A stretch of 64,000 nucleotides of DNA from Taudactylus pleione (Eukaryota; Chordata; Amphibia; Anura; Myobatrachidae), in the NCBI GenBank assembly GCA_031769625.1, contig JAUIMM010001592.1, positions 255,501 through 319,500 of the forward strand, given 5' to 3'. Every line of letters starts with the position of its first letter. Within the stretch, counting starts at the first letter, position 1. Shown here piece after piece: positions 11,478 through 19,866 of this stretch. A program made the translations under genes and the position numbers. The notes under the pieces were generated by a model. That model saw only the letters and a program-made list of their open reading frames with translations, did no database searches and was not told the DNA's origin.

Positions 11478-14400
11478 CCATTTACACATTATACATATAT
11501 ATACGTGTGTATGTGCATTATATATATATATACATATACACACGTATATATATATATATATATATGGACGGGCAGCTGGCACACATTGCTGGGCGGATGG
11601 TGGTGGCACACTGCAGGGCTCCTGTGGCAGAGTGCTCCTGACAAGGGGTGGGCAGCTGGCACACATTGGTGGGCAGGTAGTGGCGGCGAGCTGCAGGGCT
11701 CCTGTAGCAGAGTCCACCCGAGGGAGGACGTGCAGCCAGCACACATTGGTGGGCGAGTGGCGGCGGCACGCAGCTGCAGGGCTCCAGATGGGGGATGAAC
11801 ACTCAGCACATACAGTAGACACAGGAGGCGGGCGTTAACACAGAGCCAGCCGCACAAACACACACTGTGGCTGGCTTCCATGTGTGACTGACAGCAATGG
11901 GTGGGGGCTCAGTGCTGAAGCAACGCCTCCACTGGACTCCGATCGCAGCAGCAGCCGGGAGGGCGGAGTCAGCGGTAGGCGTAAGGGTAGCGGCAGAGCC
12001 CTGGAATGCCCCATGGCATTTCAGTTGCCCTAGGCATTTGCTTATAATGCCTATGCCTAGGGCAGGCTCTGCCCGGAGGGAAAACATCACCGGAGCAGCG
12101 GAGGTAAGTAAAAGTAAAAGGGGGGGAAGGGAGCCGCGAGGGGGGGTCATGTGGGTTTGCCACGAGGGGGGTTGCCGCGAGGGGGGGGGCGCGGGGGGGT
12201 ATTTAAACATATATTGATTGTAAAAATCAATGTGGCCAGCAAAAAAAAACCTGCGAAGGGGAGGAGCTGGGACCAAAAAGGGGAGGTGACAGTACAGGAA
12301 TGAGGAGGAGTTGGAATTCATAATTAACTCGCCCCCCCTAATAGAACAGTCTAGATCCGCCCCTGCCCCGAATCGCCCTGCTGAAGGTATTTGGGGTACT
12401 TAAGTGCTGTCAATTGCTTCTAATTAGCGTCTTTGCACAAGTGGTGAAGAATAGCATTAAGCTGTTTTTTTTGGAGAAAATAAGTAGTCCTGTCAAATTT
12501 GGGGTACTTGAAAATGGGTGCAAGCATGGTTTAAAGTCGCAAAAGTGAAGTTTTAAAACCGTAAAAAACGCACCTACAGCAAACACTTGCAATAAAAAAA
12601 CACCTCCCCCATACTTGCAGAACCCCCAAAAGTCTATTTAGCTAGTTTAAAAGTTTGTATCCCCACTTTGCAAGTTTTCGGGGTGTTCCTCACTTTTCTT
12701 TATGAGTTTTTGATGCAGTTATGCTTTGGAGGGCTATCCCAAGGGCGCTGAGTGGTTTCTCAATGTTTGCACCCCAAAACCGCAATTCTGCATTTTTTTC
12801 CGCCAGCTATTCATAGGCGAATCTTTTCCGCCTATTACATTGCAGTGACTTTTCGCGTACGAGAAATATCTTTGCAATTGAATACAGTGAGAGTTTCTGC
12901 CTAGCGAAATGACATCATCCTTGCTACTTCTCCGCGGAAAAGGGTTTTCGCATCTAATTGAATACCACCCTTAACCTGATTCCCTGAAATCACATATGTA
13001 TTATTGTTTTAAACAATCCACATGGTGTGAGACGAGAGCACTTTTGGGAGTTCCTCTAAGCTGACATCTTTTGAACTGTAGCCACACGGTATTATTATTC
13101 CCATTCTGATCATCTCTCAGCCCTCGTGACTCTGGTAGAGAGATATGGCTAACTATTAGTATGGGCTAACTATTAGTATGGGCTTTCTATTAGTATGGAC
13201 TAACTATTAGTATGGGCTTTCTATTAGTATGGACTTCCTATTAGTATGGGCTTTCTATTAGTATGGGCTAACTATTAGTATGGGCTTTCTATTAGTATGG
13301 ACTTCCTATTAGTATGGGCTTTCTATTAGTATGGGATAACTATTAGTATGGGCTTTCTATTAGTATGGGATAACTATTAGTATGGGTATGGGCTAACTAT
13401 TAGTATGGGCTTTACCATATTAAGATGGGTGGATTAACTTTTGTGTCTTGTGTAGGTGTAAATATTGAGGACCGACCATTCCTGCCAAATAATGTACTTG
13501 CATATTTATTAAAATATGCTGTCTTCAACCCAAATTTTAGAATCTAAATTGCTGCAATAAGAAATCTTTTTTTCTTTTAAATTTACCAATTCTAATCACG
13601 AGGGTTCCAATAAAAGCCCGTCCAGGCAGGGACGAACTTGCTATCTGGCACTTCTGGCAAAAGCAAAAGGGCCGATGGCCTGATGGGCCGGTCCAGTCTG
13701 AAACCCTGGCCGCACAACCCCCGCCTCCCAGTGCACTGTTCGGCCGGGGTGAGCGCCGTGAGGCCAGGCCCCCGTGACTCGCAGCATGCCCCAGTGAGAT
13801 TTAACCCTGTGAGGCAAGGCCACGCCCCGTAAGATAAGGCCACACCTCTGTGAGACGAGAGCTGAATACCAGGGCTGATCTATAGCCCCAGTCCATCCCT
13901 GTGTCCAGGGGATCAGGAAGAAGGAAAGTGATTGCATCCACAATCACTTTACTTCTGCTTACGAGCACCTTCATGTCTGCTGTGCATGCAGCAGTTTCCA
14001 AGCTGTCAATGTGCAGTGCAAAACCGGCCTTGATGCTCTTCAGAAACTCCTACAGTCCACCAGGGGATGCAGTCAGGAAGCCGTTGTTCGAAATGCCGAC
14101 CGCCTGCTTCCCGACTGTCAAATCCCGGCAAGGCACTAATGAACTAATGACAGGAGTCGAAATCCCAATGCCTGTCATTAGACCTATGCCGGGAGCCCGA
14201 TGCTTGGCATACCGATCGAAGGTAAGCCGAGCGCCGAGTGCGGACAGCTGTGTGGGGGGGGAGGGCTAGGTTAGGTGCTCCCGGGGAGGGGGACCTATGG
14301 GTTAGGCACCCCCATGGGAGGGTTAGGGTTAGGCTAGGGGAAGGGGGGGTTAGGGTTAGGCACCCCTGGGGGGAGGTTAGGGTCAGGCACCCCCCGCCAG

Positions 14401-17204
14401 GGAGACTTAGGTTTAGGCTGCGGGGAAGGGGGGGTTAGGTTTAGGCACTTAGAGGTGGTTAGGGTTAGGCACTATGGAGGGAGGTTAGGGTTAGGCACCC
14501 CTAAAGGAGGGTTAGGGTTAGAGTGGGTTAGGTTAGTTAGCACTTACCTTTACAGCTGTCGGGATCTTCACTGGTGCCAGTCTTTCGGCATCAGGATTTG
14601 AACCGCCGGACATAGGTCCGGTGGTATTTCATACCGATCTCTCCACCAGAGGGCAGTTCCAGAGCAAGTAATGGGCTAATGCCACCTGAATCTTGTTAAA
14701 TACCATCCTAATAGAAAACTATAGGGACGGCTGCTATGGGAGCCGGGGGACAGAAAGCAGGAGATATCTCCCACTTTCCATCTTGGTACATTTTAGAGAT
14801 ACTAAATCCTGCCCTTAACCTGTGTTCTGCATACTTTAAGGGCAGAGTTGATTAATAAATTTGCCCTTTAAATCCTCAGTTCTATCTCATTTTATTGTAT
14901 TTTCCCTTTGTATACCTTATGCCAAGGGCCAGGGATGCCCCCTCTACCAATAACACAATGAGAAAAAGAAAGTTTGCTGCTCTGAAGGGGAGCATTTATC
15001 CTCCTCGACAGCTACCCTAAGTCTCCGCATAACTCCTGAATCAACCCCGGTTATGGGTAATTAGTCCCTTTCCTCTAGATGCCCCTGTATGTGTCTATTA
15101 TATTTCTCTCGCTTTGTCCATTTAAAGTATCTCTGTCATATTTGTTATTCGCTTTATTACTTCAAGAGAAAAGGTAAAACAAAAATACTATTGTACACAT
15201 GTAACATAATACCAGTGAGTATGGGGCCTACAGTACTTTTGTATCACTCCTGATTTTTAAAGTAAATGTTAGAACCTCCTTGTGTAGTCTACAATAGTTA
15301 CTGGTGATATGATACCATTCAAGAGCAATGATAAAGAACTATTGTACTATTAAACTATTGATCTCAAACAAGGTTCCCCTAGTGAACCATAGTACATACA
15401 GAATACACATTTATATTTAAATTTTGTATATGTCTCTTGTATATGTTCAGGTTCATATTGGTAATCTGAAACTGTTTGGGAGTGTGGTAATGAATATGTA
15501 GACAATGGACTATTTGTCTGGTGACAGGTTAATATAAATATTTGTGATAATCCTCATTACTTCCATGTGAGTAATGTATATAGGAAAACATCAAGTTAGT
15601 TTCACCGGTCTATAATTCTTTTTGACCAGAAAAATACAAATGTGTTACCCACAGCAGAATGTACCTGTGATATGTTAAGATTACACTTCAACCATTATAT
15701 ATCACAGGTTAACCATCCTTATATTGCACATTTATATAGGAAATGATGGACTATTCCACATTGGTCACAAGTTAATTATTAATTATTCCAAGATTAGCAT
15801 GCATGTGTGGACGACTTTGTAAATCTCAGTAACCACGGTGACTTATATTGTCAGGAATACAAGAGTATCACATATGCATTATACTGTATGATTATTATAG
15901 TCAGTACTATAGGTCACCAGCCACATGAATCAGATCTGCAGAACAGAACTATACAGTCCATAGGTGCAGATTTATCAACAAGTGACATTCTTATTCACGT
16001 AACTAATCTTAAATGGTGCTCCAACCAATCCGCTCCTAACTCTCATGTGCTTGAAAAATTACAGTTAGGAGCTGATTGGTTGGAGCCCCATTTAAAAAGA
16101 TTAACTAGTAATAGCAAGAATCTCGTTGATAAATCTGGCTATGTACTAGACCTTGGAGAGAGAGAGATTGGATGAAGATAAAGTACTAACCATTCAGCTC
16201 CTAACTGTCATGTTACAGACTGTGATGAGGAGATGTACTAAGCCTTGGAGCGTGATAAAGTGGAGAGTGATAAAGTACCAACAAAGCAGCTCCTAACTGT
16301 CAATTTTCAAAATGTATACTTACTCGACCCCTGTTGGGATACCAACCATTAGGATGACGCTGTCTGTATTTTGACAGGAGGCATCCCGGCAGTTGGCATT
16401 GCATACCCATTCCCTTTATATTATCAGACTCTTTTCACTACTATGGGATAGGACACAGCTCTTCTGTATTCACTGCCTGGAAACAATTGTATCTAGACAG
16501 CAGTTTTCTAACCTATCTTAGTGTATTTAAATAAACACCTTTAAGCAATAGTCTCTGTATTTTACATTCAACAGAACAACATTAAGTTGTAGGTATCAGA
16601 CTTCTTTAATAGATAAGTCACTGGTCATACTGTCAGGCAATACACTAGAACATGGGCAGGAAAATGGGCTGGGTATGGGAAGTCGACAGTATCAGTATCA
16701 CTAATCAGTATGTCAACCTCAGTATGTCGACCTCAGTATGCCAACGATGAGATACCGACATGGCTGAAATGCTACTTAGAGCATTTCACCCATATGATTG
16801 TTATAAATTTAAACATGCCGGTAAGTGGCTCTTGTTTTAAACATAACATCAGCAAAATGAATAATGTTCATTGTTAATAGGTTTTCTCTTTCTCCGGAGG
16901 TGACTCCCATTCAAAAGATGTACAAATCCTACATCACTTACTTTAAACACATCATTTGTTTGACTATTTGGTTTAATGGTATTTCTATCATAAACTGGTT
17001 GATGCTGAACACTCCTGCGATTATGATATCGCCGTCTTGGAAATATTCATAGTCCTCATACGGTTTTCTTAGATGCAGGTGGCATGCTGGTAATGGGCTC
17101 TGGGTCACAGGTCCGCAGAGTAACCCGCACCGGGTCACCAAATGTAACAACAAAGTAAATGCATAGGAGACCACGGCAGTTGAAGCCATTGTTGAAATGG
17201 ACAT
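1987..17204 (-). CDS. V2R-A: vomeronasal type-2 receptor-like gene, 5' part (exons 1-2)
   Basis: Family C GPCR gene on the minus strand. V2Rs are pheromone or amino-acid/peptide receptors of vomeronasal or olfactory neurons, with an extracellular Venus flytrap domain and seven membrane spans. Two exons are visible: exon 1 at about 16942-17204 and exon 2 at 1987-2278. Exon 1 ends after two bases of a codon at a GTAAGT donor. Exon 2 begins with the one base that completes it after a pyrimidine-rich ACAG acceptor, so the phases agree. Intron 1 is about 14.7 kb and consists almost entirely of nested transposons. Exons 3-6 should lie beyond position 1. Both visible exons are open, so there is no sign that the gene is dead, but only about 180 codons can be judged. 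Confidence 0.8.
2695..2913. mobile_element. Palindromic MITE with ATCGAT-rich arms
   Basis: Nearly perfect inverted repeat whose outer ends read GGGTATATTCACTAAAGGT and its complement. The arms are rich in AATCGATTTTAATCGATT and the centre is short and T-rich. It is flanked by CCAAG on both sides (2690-2694 and 2914-2918), a candidate 5-bp target duplication. It is non-coding. The end sequence TTAGTAAATATACCC recurs at about 63053-63070. Confidence 0.8.
2914..3484. other. No recognisable feature
   Basis: AT-rich intronic sequence of V2R-A with no motif or reading frame I can support. Confidence 0.5.
3485..4575. repeat. GTCGAC-rich foldback repeat
   Basis: About 1.1 kb with dozens of GTCGAC (SalI) hexamers spaced roughly every 15-25 bp. 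In the left half the units read GGTCGACAGG with variable spacers such as TACTAAA or CAATA. In the right half they appear mostly in the opposite sense, CTGTCGACC, so the block can fold on itself. The centre (about 3800-4130) carries TTAGGGTTAGGCACTTAC units also found in the repeat family at 14050, 41000, 50300 and 52000. The apparent frame at 4191-4595 only reflects this repeat (HVDY repeated). No published family was recognised. Confidence 0.8.
5645..5757. repeat. TA/CA microsatellite
   Basis: Compound run of TA and CA dinucleotides directly abutting the left Penelope arm. Confidence 0.93.
5852..5884 (-). ncRNA. Hammerhead-like ribozyme motif, decayed (left arm)
   Basis: On the minus strand TTGACAAA is followed by a 5-bp stem (GGTCC, 7-base loop, GGACC) and then GAAAC. 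This is the layout of a hammerhead core (CUGANGA, stem II, GAAA). The two core changes from CTGACGA to TTGACAA are both C-to-T or G-to-A, as expected from methyl-CpG decay for the second one. Penelope-like elements are known to carry hammerhead motifs in their terminal repeats. This copy is unlikely to cleave. Confidence 0.4.
6636..6993. mobile_element. GTACACAC-type MITE in left Penelope arm
   Basis: Ends TGGTGGGTACACACT and AGTGTGTACGCACCT are inverted repeats. The flanking duplication is TTA (6633-6635 and 6994-6996). The other Penelope arm (around 8770) shows the uninterrupted target, so the borders are certain to within a base or two. The interior is rich in palindromic CGATATCG-like motifs. 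Relatives are at 41829, 49528, about 54620 and 54808. The 3-bp duplication suggests Harbinger. Confidence 0.88.
7174..7573 (-). pseudogene. Penelope GIY-YIG endonuclease fragment (left arm)
   Basis: The minus-strand frame begins at [16 protein letters not shown] and runs through [17 protein letters not shown], which holds the GIY and YIG tyrosines and glycine. It continues through the arginine of [12 protein letters not shown] and the catalytic-type glutamate in [13 protein letters not shown], then ends [16 protein letters not shown] and a stop at 7174-7176. GIY-YIG is the endonuclease that nicks the target for Penelope retrotransposition. A 4-bp loss near 7345 breaks the frame after VARHFHE. 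The reverse transcriptase is absent. Confidence 0.82.
7566..8018 (+). pseudogene. Penelope GIY-YIG endonuclease fragment (right arm)
   Basis: Frame from the cysteine linker [15 protein letters not shown] through [41 protein letters not shown] and [13 protein letters not shown]. All GIY-YIG landmarks are present without a stop. A small deletion after HKLDT removes the PRG that the left arm keeps and shifts the last residues out of frame. It has no reverse transcriptase, so it cannot move on its own. Confidence 0.82.
8011..8609. mobile_element. Harbinger-like palindromic MITE, copy 2
   Basis: GGGCCTGATTCAGAG at the left and its complement at the right, with the 3-bp duplication TCT (8008-8010 and 8610-8612). 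The left Penelope arm at about 7165-7172 keeps the single-TCT empty site. The interior (GAGTGACAGGAGGAGGCG, TTATGGGTGTGCATAATTAA) matches copy 3 at 39095, defining a subfamily distinct from copies 1, 4, 5 and 6. Confidence 0.9.
9519..9560 (+). ncRNA. Hammerhead-like ribozyme motif, decayed (right arm)
   Basis: TTGACAAA, then GGTCC (9528-9532), loop, GGACC (9540-9544), then GAAAC (9545-9549) and GTCGG. The arrangement and the two core differences are the same as in the left arm, so the changes predate the inverted duplication or belong to the source element. Function is inferred only. Confidence 0.4.
9732..9780. repeat. TA/TG microsatellite
   Basis: TA run passing into TGTGTGCGCG, immediately before the Tc1 element. 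Confidence 0.92.
9789..11432 (-). mobile_element. Tc1-type transposon
   Basis: This 1644-bp element starts CAGTCAGGTCCATAAAT and ends in the complement, flanked by TA (9787-9788 and 11433-11434). The inverted repeats are long, roughly 220 bp (to about 10010 and from about 11215). The single transposase gene is on the minus strand. The copy is inserted in hAT element 2 beside the Penelope pair, within AT-rich sequence as Tc1 prefers. Confidence 0.95.
10043..11091 (-). pseudogene. Tc1 transposase, one frameshift
   Basis: DD34E transposase that cuts and pastes the element between its inverted repeats at TA sites. Read from 11091 leftward it begins with a paired-like helix-turn-helix DNA-binding region ([33 protein letters not shown]) and a second one ([14 protein letters not shown]). 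The first catalytic aspartate is in [10 protein letters not shown]. The second is in [12 protein letters not shown] and the glutamate in SPDLNPIEH, spaced by 34 residues as the class requires. Near 10590 the frame changes after DGKRRE, so the C-terminal 162 codons (10043-10531) are out of frame. It is otherwise stop-free, suggesting a fairly recent copy that is disabled by one indel. Confidence 0.92.
11433..11565. repeat. TA/CA microsatellite
   Basis: Compound TA and CA/TG runs to the right of the Tc1 copy. The apparent frames across it are repeat artefacts. Confidence 0.93.
11570..11790. repeat. Minisatellite, about 70-bp unit, three copies
   Basis: Three diverged units containing GCAGCTGGCACACATTGGTG, GGGCGAGTGGCGGCGGC and CTGCAGGGCTCC, arranged head to tail within hAT element 2. 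Confidence 0.8.
12118..12200 (+). other. G-rich tract in hAT 1 (possible G-quadruplex)
   Basis: Repeated runs of four to nine G bases, separated by short spacers such as AGCCGCGA and TCATGT. The tract is a sequence-level candidate for G-quadruplex folding. No functional claim is made. Confidence 0.45.
13150..13420. repeat. Minisatellite, CTATTAGTATGGGCTAA/TTT units
   Basis: About fifteen units of 17-18 bp alternating between two forms, CTATTAGTATGGGCTTT and CTATTAGTATGGGCTAA, giving a higher-order pattern. It has clean borders and no coding meaning. Confidence 0.93.
13627..13901. mobile_element. hAT-type MITE, 275 bp
   Basis: Starts CAGGGACGAACTTG and ends CCAGTCCATCCCTG. The flanking 8-bp duplication is CGTCCAGG at the left (13619-13626) and TGTCCAGG at the right (13902-13909), one difference. 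It has no coding capacity. Confidence 0.8.
14050..14650 (+). repeat. Interspersed repeat with internal TTAGGG/TTAGGC array, copy 1
   Basis: The flanks read GCAGTCAGGAAGCCG and AATCCCGGCA-type palindromes at the left and ACCGCCGGACATAGGTCCGG at the right. Between them (about 14265-14540) GGGTTAGGGTTAGGCACCCC-like units repeat about ten times, with the intervening C/G-rich spacers varying. The same flanks and array recur at 40980, 50240 and 51925, so this is a dispersed element with an internal telomere-like array, not a chromosome end. The class is not recognised. Confidence 0.75.
14651..15965. other. No recognisable feature
   Basis: AT-rich intronic sequence of V2R-A. The frame at 15807-16175 runs into a palindromic repeat and looks accidental. 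Confidence 0.45.
15966..16137. repeat. Palindromic MITE-like repeat
   Basis: Outer arms CAGATTTATCAAC and GTTGATAAATCTGG, and inner arms around TCCAACCAATC and GATTGGTTGGA, make one long imperfect hairpin. Single-arm relatives with CAGCTCCTAACTGTCA occur at about 2600-2650 and 16190-16310. Confidence 0.7.
16942..17204 (-). CDS. V2R-A exon 1 (signal peptide and start of Venus flytrap)
   Basis: The minus-strand frame starts at [13 protein letters not shown], or five codons later at MASTAV. It has a hydrophobic signal-peptide core AFTLLLHLV and a cysteine typical of the mature N-terminus ([16 protein letters not shown]). It then reads [14 protein letters not shown], matching the conserved GDI(x)IGGxF motif of V2R first exons. 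The donor AAA|GTAAGTG leaves phase 2, which fits exon 2. The frame stays open another 28 codons upstream to 17288, but those residues lack signal-peptide character, so I prefer the start at 17204 or 17189. Confidence 0.85.
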
Positions 17205-17335
17205 TACAATGTGTTCTAATTCAATGGCGATGATCGGACCATGAATGTAACATGTAGAGGAGGTATATAGCACACAGGACCCTGACACGTGTTACCTCCG
17301 TCTGTTGCTGTAATGACGCTGGATCATCTCTCTGC

Positions 17336-17343
17336 CTTATAAA
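17336..17343 (-). promoter_or_regulatory. Possible TATA box for V2R-A
   Basis: TTTATAAG on the minus strand, about 130 bp upstream of the preferred start codon. Position and sequence fit but nothing else supports it. Confidence 0.22.
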
Positions 17344-19252
17344 GGATCTCCTGAACTTAGCGACAGGTGTCTGACTATTCCGTCCTATACTTAAAATATA
17401 TATTACATGTACAGCAGATAAACCTGCCATATAAATACATGATGGAAATGATATTTCTGTTTGCATTTTTTCAGGTTTATTATTATTCGGAGGTTACTCT
17501 TAAAATAAAAGTGAATAGATAAGATCAATGTAAGTACAATCAGTAAACACTGTACAAACAAATGCACTCTCAAAAAGTAAATCCATCTGTGTCAGTTATA
17601 TGCACTTGTTGTATATGTGACCTGTGGCCTAGAGAAGGGTGATGTAGCCTGGAGAGGGGGTAGTCCATCATTTGGATTTGTATGCCTTCAATTCAACAAG
17701 AGCGAGAGAGACTAATTATATCCATGCATTCCCAATGCAATACATTCTTGCAGCCAACTGTGGGTGCTGTCAACTTTTTTTGAGTGGAACCCCAATTCAT
17801 GGTCATAATAGACTCCCTCCCCTCAAATCAAATACTGGGACCCCACTTTGAATCCCCACTAAAAGTCTGCACACAAGTGATAAGGGATTTTTTCCCTCTC
17901 TCAATGCTCTACCTCCATATGTAAAACCTCGTAACTTTTTGATCTTTTTGAAAATGTATAGAAAAACAGTAGTTGTGGATCCTTAAGCGCACCTCCAAAG
18001 AGCCGCTGGTTATCACTGACTAGGGGTATCAATGACCCCAAATTAGACAATACGAAAAATATATGGTGTATTGTTAATAGCGCTAGTGGTGAAAAAAATC
18101 TCAATAAAATTATAGCCAAAAGGCAAGCTGTATTTATTAGTAACGTAGATAAAAATAATAATCAAAGCCAATAAACAAAGACGCACATTGTAGACAACAA
18201 ACTTCAGAAAACATAAGGAGGTTGTATATCCAAAGTGCATAAAGTACATACGAAAATAGCAGCATATGGTTGTTTAGCAAAAACCTCCAGGTGTCATGGA
18301 CATGGAATAAAAAATACAATATTTATATCCAAAGTGCTTTTAGTGCATACAATAATAGAAGCATAATATAGTGTCCTTGGTACCTCCAGGTATCAAGGAC
18401 ATACACATATAAAGTGCACTGGGTACAAATATATAATGCAATAAGTCCCAATTCTGAAAATGAGCAGTCCAAATCGCTCCCCAAATAGGGTGTAGAGAAT
18501 AAAAGTAGAAATGAGTCATCCATACCATGTGCTGAAGGAGAGTGTCACTCAGGGTAAAGAACAGGGGTTCTGGACACCACCCCGTTTAGGACACTCAGAG
18601 GCTCAGGTGTGGATAGTCAATAGTAGATACTGCATACAACGCCGTCGCGTTTCGAGTTCGACAGCCACAATTATTATCTTAATTTTTTTAAGTTTTGTAC
18701 TAATTTAGGTGAGTTTCCACACACTTACATTAAGATACTGCTGCTTTAATTACAATTTTGCATATACATGGACTATATTATTATATAATTACAATACAAC
18801 TGCGGTTATTTTTTGGCATATTAGCGGCAGAAGTTTATACTGTTTTGCATTAAATTGTCAGCACCAGATCTTCTTGGATAAAACAATATCATATTCCTAA
18901 AAGTTCATAAACAAATGAGGAACCCTCAAATTATTACAGACATTAATGAAAATAAATGTTATATCTATAGGTTTTGTGGGTTAAGATTCAAATTGCCGGT
19001 AATGGGCCATGGACGGTGGTTTTAAACCCAAGAAAACAAAACTACAAAAGTGCTCGTCTCTGATTGGATGATTTCAAAACCCTACAAAGAATTTTGCACT
19101 ACGAGCCTGTCTAGAATGTTTAACAAGTTTTACTTTTAAATAAGAGAAATGCATTCTGCATCATGTATACATAACTACGGGTATCCCAAATGACTGGGTG
19201 ATCTGTAAGATGAAAGGACATAGATTCACAATGAAGGCACCCAACTGATAAC
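17344..19252. other. Intergenic, no gene recognised
   Basis: 5' flank of V2R-A. The stretch at about 18490-18700 contains on the minus strand CTCGAAACGCGAC, resembling the GAAACGCGTC motif seen in Penelope-type ends, but no other part of such an element is visible. Confidence 0.4.
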
Positions 19253-19424
19253 TGTGAGGTTCTGGTTTTGTTGTGGACCCGGGGTGGTAATAGGAGCAGA
19301 CACTGAAGCAGGTTTAAAAGTACATGTGGAGTTTTTAATGAGTGGGTTAACAGACATGAATGTGGTGAAACAGAAAGTCCGGGTATAGCACTAAAGTGCA
19401 CTTGGGAGCTGTAGTGAGGCAAAT

Positions 19425-19560
19425 AGGAAAATGTCCAGTTAGTGACAGGCAATGGAAAATGTCCAGTAACTGGTTAATAGAAAATGTCCAGGTAGTGACT
19501 GGTAAATAGAAAATGTCCAGGTAGTGGCGGACAAGGGGAACTGTCCAGGTGGTGACTGAT
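19425..19560. repeat. Short minisatellite, GAAAATGTCCAGGTAGTGACTGG units
   Basis: About five head-to-tail units of 25-29 bp. Confidence 0.8.
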
Positions 19561-19866
19561 TAATGAAGAGTGCTGACTGAGGAAGAAATATCCAGCAGAG
19601 TGTCAGTGGAGGCAAGGTGCATGGTGAACAGCAGGACTCAGGTACTCAGGCAAGGGGAAGGTAATGGAGGATGCAGGGTAGTCCAGCGGGGTAGGAGCAG
19701 ACAAGCAGGCAGGCAGGTAGCATTTCACAGGTAACAGATGGTGAGCACAAGGAACTCTCAGCTATGCTGAGAAACACGTTGTACTGGCAATGAAGTGAGT
19801 CTCTGAACCTCCCTAAATACCAAGTGTAGAGAAAAAGCGGATTTTGCGTCCGCATGGGCATAATTG

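Larger units (their letters stand above)
5475..12071. mobile_element. hAT-type element 2 (nested inside hAT 1)
   Basis: Ends CAGAGCCGGCCCTAG and CCTAGGGCAGGCTCTG form the inverted repeats. The flanking 8-bp duplication is CCCGGAGG (5467-5474 and 12072-12079). It contains microsatellites, a Penelope inverted pair, a Tc1 transposon and a short minisatellite. No hAT transposase frame is recognised, so it is a non-autonomous carrier. Confidence 0.85.
5041..12365. mobile_element. hAT-type element 1 (nested)
   Basis: Starts CAGTGGCGGATCC and ends GGATCCGCCCCTG-like (GATCCGCCCCTG). It is flanked by a perfect 8-bp duplication CCCCGAAT (5033-5040 and 12366-12373), diagnostic of hAT. Its own DNA is 5041-5474 plus 12080-12365, and the remainder is later insertions. 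No transposase is visible, so this is a non-autonomous copy. A fragment with a related end (CAGAGGCGGATC) lies at about 54450. Confidence 0.85.
4791..12970. mobile_element. piggyBac-like MITE, host of a 7.3 kb nest
   Basis: Terminal inverted repeats (GGCCGTATTCAATTAG at the left, the complement of GGGTGGTATTCAATTAG at the right) are flanked by TTAA on both sides (4787-4790 and 12971-12974). TTAA duplication is the signature of piggyBac insertion. The element's own sequence is only 4791-5040 plus 12374-12970, about 850 bp, non-coding and partly self-complementary. The rest is inserted hAT and other elements. A second, truncated copy of the same family is at 51228-51780. Confidence 0.82.

Noticed and set aside
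11418..12321. Several frames of 90-170 codons rich in Ile-Tyr or Cys/Pro
   Set aside because: They come from the microsatellite, the 70-bp minisatellite and hAT sequence. No domain.
13150..13420. CRISPR-like array
   Set aside because: Units are contiguous without unique spacers, and this is vertebrate DNA. It is a minisatellite.
14265..14540. Chromosome-end telomere from TTAGGG units
   Set aside because: Units are degenerate, mixed with TTAGGC and C-rich spacers, and bracketed by repeat flanks found elsewhere in the window.
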